Shown piece after piece: positions 54,364-63,577 of a stretch of 64,000 nt of DNA. Position 1 is the first letter of the stretch. Every line of letters begins with the position of its first letter. The position numbers and the translations under genes were made by a program. The notes beneath the pieces are model-generated. The model had not been told where the DNA came from and made no database searches. It saw only the letters and a program-made list of their open reading frames with translations. This stretch comes from an uncultured Paracoccaceae bacterium (GTDB taxonomy: Bacteria; Pseudomonadota; Alphaproteobacteria; Rhodobacterales; Rhodobacteraceae): positions 1 to 64,000 of the forward strand of contig CAJXSR010000004.1 of assembly GCA_913061275.1 (NCBI GenBank), written 5' to 3'.

Positions 54364-55305
54364 TTATTGCAGCTTTGGATTAAGTGCATCACGCAGCCAA
54401 TCGCCAAAAAGATTTACAGATAGGGAAAGAATAATAAGTGTCGCCCCAGGGAATATTGTAATCCACCATTCGCCTGAAAACAGGTATTCGTTGCCTATGC
54501 GTATCAATGTGCCAAGTGACGGGGTGGTTGGAGGTAGGCCAACACCCAGAAAGCTAAGGGTGGCCTCAATAATGATCGCTAGGGCCAGATGCAAAGTGCC
54601 AATCACAAAAACGGGGCCCAGAACATTTGGCAGGATGTGCTTTATCATAATGCGACCCGAACCAAGACCGATAACTTGTCCCGCTTGCACGTATTCTTTG
54701 ATTTTTTCTGTCATCACACTGGAACGTACAGTGCGCGCATATTGCACCCAACCTGATATTGCGATGGCAAAGATTACCACATAAAGTGCTAGGTCTTCGT
54801 GTATTTCCTTAGAGGCGACAGTGCGAAACACACCGTCGATCAGCAAGGCAATCAAAATAGCAGGGAATGATAACTGAACATCCGCTATACGCATGATGAC
54901 AGCATCCACACGTCCGCCGATATAACCCGAAATTAGACCAAGGCTAACCCCGATCAGTAAGGATAAAAAGACAGATGTGAAGCCCACAAAAAGTGATATG
55001 CGCAGCCCGTAAAAGATGGTTGATAGAATGCCACGCCCCTGATCGTCAGTTCCCAACAAGAAACGCGGATCACCCTGATCCATCCAAGAAGGCGGCATGC
55101 TGGCATCAAACAGATCTAGGGATGCCAGATCAAATGGGTTTTGTGGGGCGACGAGTGGGGCGAATACAGCAAGGGCAATTAAGGTAATGCCCGTAATAGC
55201 AGATATATAGGCCATAGGCGTATGTTTGAACGAATACCAAATATCGTTGTCGGCCAACCTGCGGCGAAAATCCTGCCACCTGTTTAAGTTATTTTCGTTT
55301 TCCAT
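54364..55305 (-). CDS. Oligopeptide-type ABC permease, DppC-like
   Basis: A 313-residue permease with an N-terminal cytoplasmic segment, the DppC-type periplasmic loop FLLGTDDQGRGILSTIFYGL and the ATPase-contact loop VQAGQVIGLGSGRIMIKHILP. About six helices. Its start overlaps the stop of the DppB-like gene by one base, showing tight coupling. Confidence 0.93.
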   Translation of the reverse strand: MENENNLNRWQDFRRRLADNDIWYSFKHTPMAYISAITGITLIALAVFAPLVAPQNPFDLASLDLFDASMPPSWMDQGDPRFLLGTDDQGRGILSTIFYGLRISLFVGFTSVFLSLLIGVSLGLISGYIGGRVDAVIMRIADVQLSFPAILIALLIDGVFRTVASKEIHEDLALYVVIFAIAISGWVQYARTVRSSVMTEKIKEYVQAGQVIGLGSGRIMIKHILPNVLGPVFVIGTLHLALAIIIEATLSFLGVGLPPTTPSLGTLIRIGNEYLFSGEWWITIFPGATLIILSLSVNLFGDWLRDALNPKLQ

Positions 55306-56279
55306 CAGTCACCTACCGTGGTTCTAAGTCTGGGGTCTAAGACCACGTATAAAATATCTACCAACAAATTGATGGCAACAAATATGAAAGCGATCAGCAC
55401 AAGATAGGCGGCCATAATGGGAACATCTGCATTGCCGATTGCCTGAATAAATAACAAGCCCATGCCCGGCCATTGAAACACGCTTTCGGTGATTAACGCA
55501 AAAGCGATGATCGAACCTAGCTGCAGGCCCGTGATTGTAATGACAGGTATCAGGGTGTTTTTCAGGGCGTGCCTGTAGTGTATCGATTTCATGCTTAACC
55601 CGCGCGCGCGGCCAAATTTAATATAGTCAGTGCGCAGCACTTCCAGCATTTCGGCCCTCACCAACCGCATGATGAGGGTTAACTGGAATATTGCCAATGT
55701 AATTGTGGGTAAAATCAGTGATTTGATGCCTGACCATGTCAGCAGACCAGTTGACCACCATCCCAAATCAACCACTTCACCACGCCCAAAGGTTGGTAGC
55801 CATCGGAACATGACACCAAACAACAGGATCAGCAGGATGCCGATCAGAAAGGTTGGCAGTGACACCCCGACTAGGGATGATGATAAAAACAGTTTTGTCA
55901 GCCAACTGTCTTTGTGTATGGCCGTATATATCCCCATCGGCATGCCGATAAACAAAGCCAACAGTGCCGAAAGTATGGATAATTCCAATGTTGCAGGTAT
56001 GCGTTCAGACAGTAATTGGCTAACAGGTACGCGCAAAGTGTAGCTTAGGCCAAATTCACCTTTAACGGCATTCTTTGCAAAGTTCGCAAATTGGATGACA
56101 AACGGGTCGTTTAACCCAAGGGCCTCTTTTAATTCTTCACGTTCTGCGGTGGATGTATCTTGGCCCACCATGTTGCTGATAGGGTCACCTACAAAGCGCA
56201 ACAGGGCGAAGGTTATCAAGCCTACCGCAATCATTACCAGAACGCTTTGTATCATTCTTTTGGCGATGAATGTAAGCAT
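55305..56279 (-). CDS. Oligopeptide-type ABC permease, DppB-like
   Basis: A 324-residue permease. N-terminal helix (RMIQSVLVMIAVGLITFALL), DppB-type GDPISNMVGQDTS and ALGLNDPFVIQF, the contact loop IKFGRARGLSMKSIHYRHAL and C-terminal DILYVVLDPRLR. Forms the channel with the DppC-like protein. GGGGGCC precedes the ATG. Confidence 0.93.
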   Translation of the reverse strand: MLTFIAKRMIQSVLVMIAVGLITFALLRFVGDPISNMVGQDTSTAEREELKEALGLNDPFVIQFANFAKNAVKGEFGLSYTLRVPVSQLLSERIPATLELSILSALLALFIGMPMGIYTAIHKDSWLTKLFLSSSLVGVSLPTFLIGILLILLFGVMFRWLPTFGRGEVVDLGWWSTGLLTWSGIKSLILPTITLAIFQLTLIMRLVRAEMLEVLRTDYIKFGRARGLSMKSIHYRHALKNTLIPVITITGLQLGSIIAFALITESVFQWPGMGLLFIQAIGNADVPIMAAYLVLIAFIFVAINLLVDILYVVLDPRLRTTVGD

Positions 56280-56318
56280 GATAGGCCCCCAAGACTTAAG
56301 TGTTATTGTTTATAAAAT

Positions 56319-56346
56319 GGCGCAGCCGTAATATTACAGCTGCGCC
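56319..56346 (-). repeat. Hairpin between binding-protein and permease genes (second operon)
   Basis: GGCGCAGC and GTAAT (56319-56332) face ATTAC and GCTGCGCC (56333-56346), a near-perfect palindrome with one mismatch. On the minus strand ATTTTAT follows. It probably attenuates or stabilises the transcript between the binding-protein gene and the permeases. Confidence 0.65.
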
Positions 56347-56367
56347 ACCTGAGTGTTTTTTACAGTA

Positions 56368-57963
56368 TTATTTACCGATAACAACGGTTCTTAGGTCAAG
56401 AACATTGTCCGCACGTTGTGAAACCGTAACTCTGTCACTGGCACCCCAAGAAAGTGGTTGCTGGTGCAAAGGCAGATATCCAACTTCATCCTGAACCAGT
56501 TTAAAACCTTCTTCGATCAGCGCCTGACGTTTAGCCTGATCCGTTTCAGAACCAATAAGATCGGTGATTTCGGTAATGCGCGCATTACAGTAGTTACCAA
56601 GGTTAAACGCACCCAATTTTTTATCTGCATTTTGGCAAGATAGAAGGTTTTGATACACATTGTGCGCGTCAATAGAACCTGGTGTCCAACCTAGTAGATA
56701 AAAGCTGGTGTCATAACCACCTTGTGCCAACACTTTACCAAAGTACTTGGCTTTTGGTTGTGCCAGTAGATCAACAGTAATGCCGACTTTAGCCAGCAGG
56801 CTTGTAACCGCCTGACAGATTTTTTCGTCGTTTACATAACGGTTATTCGGGCAATCCATTGTTACCGTAAAGCCGTCACCATAACCCGCTTCAGTCAGCA
56901 GAGCTTTTGATTTAGCTGGATCATAAGCGTATGGGGTGTTCATCGCGCTTACGAAGCCGTTAATCTGTGGTGCAACCATCAAACCTGTTGGCGTTGCGGC
57001 ACCGCGCATAACTTTTTCGTCAATGACATCAAGGTTGATCGCATGTGCAAAAGCTTGACGCACTCGGATGTCCTTGAACGGGTTTTTACCTTTCACAGAT
57101 GAATGCAACAACTCGTCACGCGCCTGATCCATACCTAGGAAAATGGTACGGGCTTCGGGGCCTGCAAGTGGGCGTACACCAGCGGCATCATCCAATCGTG
57201 ACCAGTCTTGGACGGGCACAGGATAAACCAAGTCTAGCTGTTCTGAGATTAAGGCAGCAACACGTGTAGCGGCTTCTTTTACAGGGGTAAATTCTACCCG
57301 CGTAACATTTGAAGGAATATCTGTATCCCAATAACCGTCAAAACGTTCCATAATTGTGCGCACGCCTGGCTGACGTTCTACGATTGAAAACGGGCCTGTG
57401 CCGTTGGCGTTACTTGTGGCGTATCCCGGGTCGTTTACATTTTTAACGTTACCAGATTCTGCGGCACCATTTGCCTCTGACCATTCTTTATCCATGATAT
57501 ATAGGAATGTCATTTCCTGCATAATAACGGGTAGGGGGCCTGCCGTTGTCACGATAATGTTGTGATCGTCGGTTTTTTCTATGCCGGTAATCATACCGCC
57601 GCGCACTTTTTGGTCAGAACCTTCGGTAAGTGAACGTTGCCACGAAAAGATTACATCGTCTGCGTTGAAATCGTTGCCGTTATGAAATTTAACGCCTTTG
57701 CGTAGGGCTATTTTCCATGTTGTAGGGCTAGTTGTTTCCCACGATGTTGCCAATGCTGGTTGTAGTTCCAAGTTTGAATTGTACTTGGTCAAACCTTCAT
57801 AAACACTGCCCAACAGGCCCAATGTAAATGTTTCGTTCAGGCTGTGCGGGTCAAGACCTTGCGCATCACCTTGATAGGCAAACTTGAATGTTTCAGCACT
57901 TGCTGGCATTGCCAGCATGGCCGTAATTGCCACTGTGGATAGGTAGGTTTTTATGTTTTTCAT
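56368..57963 (-). CDS. Oligopeptide-type ABC transporter substrate-binding protein
   Basis: A 531-residue periplasmic binding protein of the SBP_bac_5 family. Signal peptide with cleavage after ASA (AITAMLAMPASA), then TFKFAYQGDAQGLDPHSLNE, WKIALRKGVKFHNGNDFNAD and later VRQAFAHAINLDVI. I chose ATG 57963, preceded by AAGGAGAAGACGA, over the in-frame codon at 58011. The ligand is probably a peptide or N-acyl amino acid, given the deacylase gene immediately upstream. Confidence 0.93.
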   Translation of the reverse strand: MKNIKTYLSTVAITAMLAMPASAETFKFAYQGDAQGLDPHSLNETFTLGLLGSVYEGLTKYNSNLELQPALATSWETTSPTTWKIALRKGVKFHNGNDFNADDVIFSWQRSLTEGSDQKVRGGMITGIEKTDDHNIIVTTAGPLPVIMQEMTFLYIMDKEWSEANGAAESGNVKNVNDPGYATSNANGTGPFSIVERQPGVRTIMERFDGYWDTDIPSNVTRVEFTPVKEAATRVAALISEQLDLVYPVPVQDWSRLDDAAGVRPLAGPEARTIFLGMDQARDELLHSSVKGKNPFKDIRVRQAFAHAINLDVIDEKVMRGAATPTGLMVAPQINGFVSAMNTPYAYDPAKSKALLTEAGYGDGFTVTMDCPNNRYVNDEKICQAVTSLLAKVGITVDLLAQPKAKYFGKVLAQGGYDTSFYLLGWTPGSIDAHNVYQNLLSCQNADKKLGAFNLGNYCNARITEITDLIGSETDQAKRQALIEEGFKLVQDEVGYLPLHQQPLSWGASDRVTVSQRADNVLDLRTVVIGK

Positions 57964-57995
57964 TCGTCTTCTCCTTGTTGATTTCTGTGTCAGTT

Positions 57996-59180
57996 CTAGT
58001 TTGCCTGCCATTTAATTAGGTCTTTGATAAACTGAACGCCTTTTTTAACTTGCTCTATCTCAATGTACTCATCTGGTTTATGCGCCTGATCTATCGATCC
58101 GGGGCCGCAAACGATGGTGGAATACCCCCGTTCCTGAAATTGCCCAGCTTCTGTTCCGTAAGAAACACTGCTGGTACTGTTTTGCCCTGAAAGCTGTCTG
58201 CACAAGGCTTCGGCGTTTCCATTCATCTCGGCCTTAAAGGCTGGAATTTCACGCGTATCGTAAGTGATACCAGAATCAGGATCATCTTGTTTCATACGAT
58301 CAGATAATCTGCGCACGAGCAAATCTATTTTTGAAACAATTGCTTCGCTGTCATCCCCAGGGATATATCGGTAATCCAAAGTGAATGAACAATCCTTGGC
58401 AATGATGTTATGTGCGGTGCCGCCGTTAACCATGCCAACATTCAATGTGCTGTAAGCTGGAATAAAATCACTGCCCTTTAACGGGCTTGCAGCCAGCGTA
58501 TCGCGTATGTGATACAATTCTGCTATAAGCTTTGCCGCATATTCTACCGCACTTACACCGCGATGCGGTTGGCTAGAATGAGCTTCTAACCCGCGAAGGT
58601 TGAAAACATAACCTCGTACACCTTTATGGGCATTTGCTATTTCTAGGTTGGTTGGCTCACCTACAATCACCGCGTGAACAGGGGGTATTGTTTGTGTCAT
58701 TTCATCGATCATTCGGGGCGCGCCTAAGCAACCGACCTCTTCATCATAAGAAAATGCCAGATGAATGGGGCGTTTCATATTTGCTGTCAACATTTCGGGA
58801 ACCAATGACAGGGCTATTGCCAAGTAACTTTTCATGTCTGTCGTGCCACGCCCGTATAGGCGACCATTTTTTTCAACGACTGTGAAAGGGTCAGTTGACC
58901 AGTTTTGCCCTACTACAGGAACCACATCTGTGTGGCCGCTAAGAATAACACCGCCCGCTACAGTAGGCCCGATAGTGGCATATAAATTGGTTTTGTTACC
59001 CTCATCATTATATACCAGTTTAGCATCTACGCCGTGTGATTTTAGATATGCTTTTATGTAATCTTGAATGTTCAAGTTGGATTTATCAGATACGGTATCA
59101 AAGCCGACAAGGTCTGTGATAATTTTTTTAACGGTATCCAAACTGAAAAAATCCTTAATGATAAGATGAAAAGGTTGCAC
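57996..59180 (-). CDS. ArgE-type M20 deacylase (acetylornithine deacetylase family)
   Basis: A 394-residue M20 metallohydrolase. Zinc ligands: His in LSGHTDVVP, Asp in RGTTDMKSY, Glu pair in FSYDEEVGCLGA, GEPTNLEIANAHKG, and C-terminal HKPDEYIEI. ArgE removes the acetyl group from N-acetylornithine; relatives deacylate other N-acyl amino acids. Its location at the head of a peptide-type ABC operon favours a catabolic role on imported acylated compounds over arginine synthesis. The frame opens with GTG at 59180 with no clear ribosome site, so the true start may be some codons downstream. Confidence 0.85.
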   Translation of the reverse strand: MQPFHLIIKDFFSLDTVKKIITDLVGFDTVSDKSNLNIQDYIKAYLKSHGVDAKLVYNDEGNKTNLYATIGPTVAGGVILSGHTDVVPVVGQNWSTDPFTVVEKNGRLYGRGTTDMKSYLAIALSLVPEMLTANMKRPIHLAFSYDEEVGCLGAPRMIDEMTQTIPPVHAVIVGEPTNLEIANAHKGVRGYVFNLRGLEAHSSQPHRGVSAVEYAAKLIAELYHIRDTLAASPLKGSDFIPAYSTLNVGMVNGGTAHNIIAKDCSFTLDYRYIPGDDSEAIVSKIDLLVRRLSDRMKQDDPDSGITYDTREIPAFKAEMNGNAEALCRQLSGQNSTSSVSYGTEAGQFQERGYSTIVCGPGSIDQAHKPDEYIEIEQVKKGVQFIKDLIKWQAN

Positions 59181-59251
59181 TTATTTACTATTCAGTCAAA
59201 TATCAGTTTTGGGTCTGAGTATTCATAGTTGATATATAATTCGAGGGGCAA

Positions 59252-60046
59252 ATGAACCAACGGCAGCTGGATATATTTAATGCAATAATTGATTGTGGAA
59301 CCTTAACTGGTGCAGCCCAAACACTTCGCACATCACAACCAACCGTTAGCCGCACATTGAGTGCCCTTGAAATCGAGCTTGGGTTTTCATTATTTGAGCG
59401 CCAAAAAGGTCGCGTGACCGCAACACCTGAAGGCATTGCTTTGTACGAAGAAATGCAGCGGGTATATACGGGCATTGGGCGGTTAACAGCATTTGCAAAA
59501 CGGGTGCGCGCAAAAAAAGATGGTGAGATAAATATCAGTGTAACACCTGCACTTGCCCTTACATTCATACCAGAGGTATTGCGCCGCTTCCAAGAAAAAC
59601 ATCCCACTTTCAAAGCGGTTATTTCTGTACGTGCACCCAGTATAATATTTAACAAACTCAGAAATGGCACCACCGATATAGCGTTTTCTAATTCTATGAT
59701 TAGCTCGGGGGATGTTTTTGATATTCCCTTAACGGAAGCGCAATTCGTTTGTGCAATTCCCAAGGGCCATCCTCTATCTGAAAAAGATATAATATACCCT
59801 TCTGATCTAGGCGGTGAAAATTTCATAATGCTGCACCCTGAAAAAAGCTTTAACTGGAGTGGTCATGAGAAACTTATTAACGCAATGCCGGTTAAGCCAA
59901 ATATTGTTTTCAGCACCCAACGTTCAGCCACGGCATACGGTATGGTTGCACAGGGGATTGGGGTTTCTGTGTTAGAACCATTTTCGGCGCGGTTTTGGGA
60001 AAAACATGATGTGGTTATAAAACCGTTTCAACCCGCACTGACTTAG
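59252..60046 (+). CDS. LysR-family regulator, cut short by in-frame TAG
   Basis: A LysR protein divergent from the deacylase/ABC operon, the classical place for its regulator. N-terminal HTH: GTLTGAAQTLRTSQPTVSRT and LGFSLFERQKGRV; effector domain follows. The frame ends at TAG 60044-60046 after 264 residues, right after VIKPFQPALT, about 37 residues short of the usual length. The same frame continues to 60160 with the expected C-terminal sequence. The product may be non-functional or altered; a base error is also possible. Confidence 0.9.
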   Translation: MNQRQLDIFNAIIDCGTLTGAAQTLRTSQPTVSRTLSALEIELGFSLFERQKGRVTATPEGIALYEEMQRVYTGIGRLTAFAKRVRAKKDGEINISVTPALALTFIPEVLRRFQEKHPTFKAVISVRAPSIIFNKLRNGTTDIAFSNSMISSGDVFDIPLTEAQFVCAIPKGHPLSEKDIIYPSDLGGENFIMLHPEKSFNWSGHEKLINAMPVKPNIVFSTQRSATAYGMVAQGIGVSVLEPFSARFWEKHDVVIKPFQPALT

Positions 60047-60160
60047 CCGTTTATGATTTTCTTACCGCGCGGGAAAATCAGGTCGGATTTATGCCATAAG
60101 TTCGCCTATGAAGCAAAGCAACATCTGATTGAAAATCCGCTATTACATCAAGATAATTAG
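60047..60160 (+). pseudogene. Disconnected C-terminus of the LysR regulator
   Basis: In frame after the TAG, 37 codons read PFMIFLPRGKIRSDLCHKFA and so on to a TAG at 60158-60160. The PFMIFLPRG stretch is like the last strand and helix of LysR effector domains. The end overlaps the stop of the convergent DUF2244 gene by two bases, an arrangement that fits an original full-length gene of about 302 residues. Confidence 0.65.
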
Positions 60161-60696
60161 GTTTCTACTTTCAGATTTTTCAGGGCGTTTTCAATAGAGT
60201 GTTTCAGCTCAATACGTTCTTTGGGGCTAAGAAATGCTGCCAGCTCTATTTCGCGCTCACCACCTGTCATTGTAAGATAGCTTGTTGCAATACGGTTATC
60301 TTGCAGTTTCAACCGAACCCAATAGGGATTGGCCTGCCAATATTGATCAGGTGCGCGTGGATTATGCCGATGAACGGCGATCAAATCAGGCCAAATGCGA
60401 ATATGCTCGTATATTTCGCGGTCACGATCATTACGACGGATAAAATACCACAACATACCAAGGGCCAGTACAAGGTGGGGTAACAGCATCCATAGGGCTT
60501 TGGTGCCCAACAGGGCCAGCAAGGGCAAGGTGAACATCACCGCACTGATCGCTATGACCCAAACAAAACCCGTATTTGGCAAAGATTTGACTGGATGAAC
60601 TCTGTGGTCAAACAAAGTGGGGTCATTTCGGTTTGTTGAATTAAAAAAGGCCGAAGCATGTGCCTCGGCCTGATATTTTTCTGTTTGTTTTACCAT
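60157..60696 (-). CDS. DUF2244 family membrane protein
   Basis: A 179-residue protein with two adjacent membrane segments (about 45-65 and 70-88) followed by a soluble C-terminal domain (HIRIWPDLIAVHRHNPRAP, YWVRLKLQ, LAAFLSPKERIELKHSIENA). DUF2244 has no established function. I chose ATG 60696 (MVKQTEK), 4 bp after the ctaD stop; the frame is open further upstream inside ctaD. Its place after ctaD suggests a link to cytochrome oxidase, but that is only context. Confidence 0.85.
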   Translation of the reverse strand: MVKQTEKYQAEAHASAFFNSTNRNDPTLFDHRVHPVKSLPNTGFVWVIAISAVMFTLPLLALLGTKALWMLLPHLVLALGMLWYFIRRNDRDREIYEHIRIWPDLIAVHRHNPRAPDQYWQANPYWVRLKLQDNRIATSYLTMTGGEREIELAAFLSPKERIELKHSIENALKNLKVET

Positions 60697-60700
60697 CCGA

Positions 60701-62362
60701 TTAGTGAGGGTTTTTATCCCACATATCCTGTGTTGGAAGGGTTTCAAACGTATGCTCTGGTGGTGGGTTTGGAAGTGTCCATTCCAGCGTTTCCGCATGT
60801 TCACCCCAATACGCATTGTCTTCTACTTTTTTACCGTACTTGATGGTGTAGAACAATACGCCGATAAAGAATACGAATGAAGCGAATGAAAGAAACGCAC
60901 CGTAAGAGCTAATCTCGTTCCAGTATGCAAATTGCTCTGGATAGTCGATGTAACGGCGCGGCATGCCTTGGCGACCCAAGAAATGTTGTGGGAAGAAGGT
61001 CACGTTCGCCCCGATAAACATCGCCCAGAAGTGCAGCTTTCCAGCCCATTCAGGGTACTGACGACCTGACATTTTGCCGATCCAGTAGTAGATACCTGCA
61101 AAGATACAGAATACCGCACCCAGTGACATCACATAGTGGAAGTGGGCAACCACGTAGTATGTATCGTGATATGCACGATCAACACCAGCTTGCGATAGAA
61201 CGATGCCTGTTACGCCACCAACGGTGAATAGAAACAAGAAACCCAATGCGAACAGCATCGGTGTTTTAAGACTGATAGAGCCGCCCCACATAGTAGCAAT
61301 CCATGAGAAGATTTTGATACCTGTCGGCACCGCAATCACCATTGTTGCCAACATGAAATAGCTTTGCTGTGTCAGGCTTAGACCAACGGTATACATGTGG
61401 TGTGCCCAAACAACGAAGCCCAAAGCGCCAATAGCAACCATCGCGTAAACCATAGGTAGGTAGCCAAAGATCGGTTTTTTCGAGAAGGTTGAAATGACGT
61501 GGGAAACGATACCAAAACCCGGAACGATGATCATGTACACTTCTGGGTGTCCAAAGAACCAAAGCAAGTGCTGATACAAGATCGGATCACCGCCACCTGC
61601 TGCATCAAAGAACGTTGTGCCAAAGTTGCGGTCTGTCAGAAGCATTGTAATCGCGCCAGCTAGCACAGGAAGTGATAGAAGGATTAGAAATGCAGTGACG
61701 AAGATTGACCATGCAAATAGGGGTGTCTTGTGCAATGTCATGCCAGGGGCACGCATGTTCAGGAAGGTTGTAATCATATTGATTGAGCCCAGAATGGATG
61801 ATGCACCAGATAGGTGAACCGCGAAAATCGCGAAATCCATTGAATAGCCAGCTTCTTTGGTTGAAAGCGGCGCATATAGCACCCAGCCAACACCAGAACC
61901 CAGTTGGCCATTGCCACCTGGTAAGATCAGTGAGCAAACTGCAAGTGATGAACCAGCAACATACATCCAGTATGATAAGTTGTTCATCCGTGGGAATGCC
62001 ATGTCAGGGGCACCGATCATCAAAGGCATAAAGTAGTTACCAAAGCCGCCGAATAGGGCAGGGATAACAACAAAGAACATCATTAAGATGCCGTGCCCTG
62101 TAATCAGAACATTCCACATATGGCCGTTTGGTGTACAGTTTTCAACGGCGGATGCTACAAGACTAGCACCTTCCATACACATATGCTGAACGCCTGGTTC
62201 CATAAGTTCGATGCGCATAAACACAGTAAATGCAACTGATACGAAACCTAATAGGCCTGCTGTAAACAGGTATAGAATGCCAATATCTTTATGATTTGTT
62301 GACATAAACCAACGTGTGAAAAAGCCTGGTCTGGCGTGATCGTGTGCGGCTGCATCTGCCAT
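60701..62362 (-). CDS. ctaD: Cytochrome c oxidase subunit I (aa3-type)
   Basis: CtaD holds heme a and the heme a3-CuB centre where oxygen is reduced, and pumps protons. The 553-residue protein has 12 membrane helices, [20 protein letters not shown] at the start, the binuclear-centre motif [19 protein letters not shown] (His-Tyr cross-link pair), HHMYTVG and the heme-ligand region [16 protein letters not shown]. Length normal for alphaproteobacterial aa3 oxidases. Subunits II and III are not in the window. Confidence 0.98.
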   Translation of the reverse strand: MADAAAHDHARPGFFTRWFMSTNHKDIGILYLFTAGLLGFVSVAFTVFMRIELMEPGVQHMCMEGASLVASAVENCTPNGHMWNVLITGHGILMMFFVVIPALFGGFGNYFMPLMIGAPDMAFPRMNNLSYWMYVAGSSLAVCSLILPGGNGQLGSGVGWVLYAPLSTKEAGYSMDFAIFAVHLSGASSILGSINMITTFLNMRAPGMTLHKTPLFAWSIFVTAFLILLSLPVLAGAITMLLTDRNFGTTFFDAAGGGDPILYQHLLWFFGHPEVYMIIVPGFGIVSHVISTFSKKPIFGYLPMVYAMVAIGALGFVVWAHHMYTVGLSLTQQSYFMLATMVIAVPTGIKIFSWIATMWGGSISLKTPMLFALGFLFLFTVGGVTGIVLSQAGVDRAYHDTYYVVAHFHYVMSLGAVFCIFAGIYYWIGKMSGRQYPEWAGKLHFWAMFIGANVTFFPQHFLGRQGMPRRYIDYPEQFAYWNEISSYGAFLSFASFVFFIGVLFYTIKYGKKVEDNAYWGEHAETLEWTLPNPPPEHTFETLPTQDMWDKNPH

Positions 62363-62535
62363 GTGTCTCTCCTAACACTTATTATTGCTGCGAATCCTAA
62401 TAGGTTAGGTTCGTAGTTTCCCAAAAGCGTGATAACGCGTTGCGCTTTGCCAGACAACCACTTCAATCATTGTAATGCAAAAGCGGGGCGGCGTGTCGCA
62501 GGGTATTTTGGGTAAATTTTGTACAGACATCGGGT

Positions 62536-63531
62536 TTATTTCTTGTATTGCGAAAAATTGCGGGTGTTTTTTGATGCGATATATGCGCCTGCCGCGATTG
62601 GTTCAAATAATGCATCCGCATCGGATATACCAAAATCGCGAGGATCGATGATAGTTTGGCTAGCTGGGTCGCAAAATATCGGAATAGAATAACGGTCAGC
62701 ACCTGATTTGTTTAAAACGCGGTGTTTTGTTGATACCAGCCTATTGTTCGTCCACCGTTCCAATAAGTCGCCAATGTTACATACAAAGCTGCCCTTGATT
62801 GGCGGGGCTTCTATCCAGTTACCAGCCAAGTTTTGCACTTGTAGCCCGCCCTGCATATCTTGCAATAACATGGTAAGAACACCAAAATCAGAGTGTGTTG
62901 CCGCCCCAAAGCGTTGTTCTTTTTCATCTTGTTGGGTTGATGTCGGGTAATATACCAACTGGCCGCGCGCCAATGGTTTTTCATAGGCCGTATCAAAAAA
63001 ATCAGCTTTTTGCCCCAAGCCCACTGCGAGTGCACTAAGAACCAACCTGCTTAAGGCGACCACTTGGGTGTAATATGTTAACAAATCTGATTTCAGGTCG
63101 GGTGCCACATCTTCAGGCCACTGATTTGGGGCGACCATTGGTAGGCCTGCTACAACATCAGGGTCATTAGCCGCTACATCCCATCCCCAGAAAAATACTT
63201 CTTTTGCATCATGGGTTTTAGCCCCTTCAAGGTTGGTCATGCCTTGTGCCATCCACCCCCGTTGCTGATGATTAACACTGATTGTGGCTTTGTCTGCTTG
63301 TGGTAGCTTGAAAAATGTCCGTGACGCTGCAAAAGCCTTTTCAATAACGGCTCGGTCAATGCAATGATTGGTGATGTAGAAAAAACCTGATTGCTGGGTA
63401 GCTGTCATCATTTCACCCGCGATTAAAGCAAAGCCCTGTGGTGTATGAATATCTGTAAGGTCAATAATTGGGATAGTATCAAAATCTACTGCGATTGCTT
63501 TGGCGTAGTCGGGTTTAGCTTTTCCAGACAT
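62536..63531 (-). CDS. Isopenicillin-N-synthase-like Fe(II)/2-oxoglutarate oxygenase
   Basis: A 331-residue oxygenase of the plant-type 2OG/IPNS superfamily. N-terminal DIOX domain (IPIIDLTDI, GFFYITNHCID) and jelly-roll with metal ligands His213-x-Asp215 (ATHSDFGVLTML), His270 (VSTKHRVLN) and Arg280 with Ser282 (RYSIPIF) for the co-substrate. Members hydroxylate or desaturate small molecules; substrate unknown. Single leftward gene, 173 bp upstream of ctaD with no feature I can name in between. Confidence 0.9.
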   Translation of the reverse strand: MSGKAKPDYAKAIAVDFDTIPIIDLTDIHTPQGFALIAGEMMTATQQSGFFYITNHCIDRAVIEKAFAASRTFFKLPQADKATISVNHQQRGWMAQGMTNLEGAKTHDAKEVFFWGWDVAANDPDVVAGLPMVAPNQWPEDVAPDLKSDLLTYYTQVVALSRLVLSALAVGLGQKADFFDTAYEKPLARGQLVYYPTSTQQDEKEQRFGAATHSDFGVLTMLLQDMQGGLQVQNLAGNWIEAPPIKGSFVCNIGDLLERWTNNRLVSTKHRVLNKSGADRYSIPIFCDPASQTIIDPRDFGISDADALFEPIAAGAYIASKNTRNFSQYKK

Positions 63532-63577
63532 GAATTCACTCCATTTACACGTTTATAGGTGAACGCATATTTGGAAT

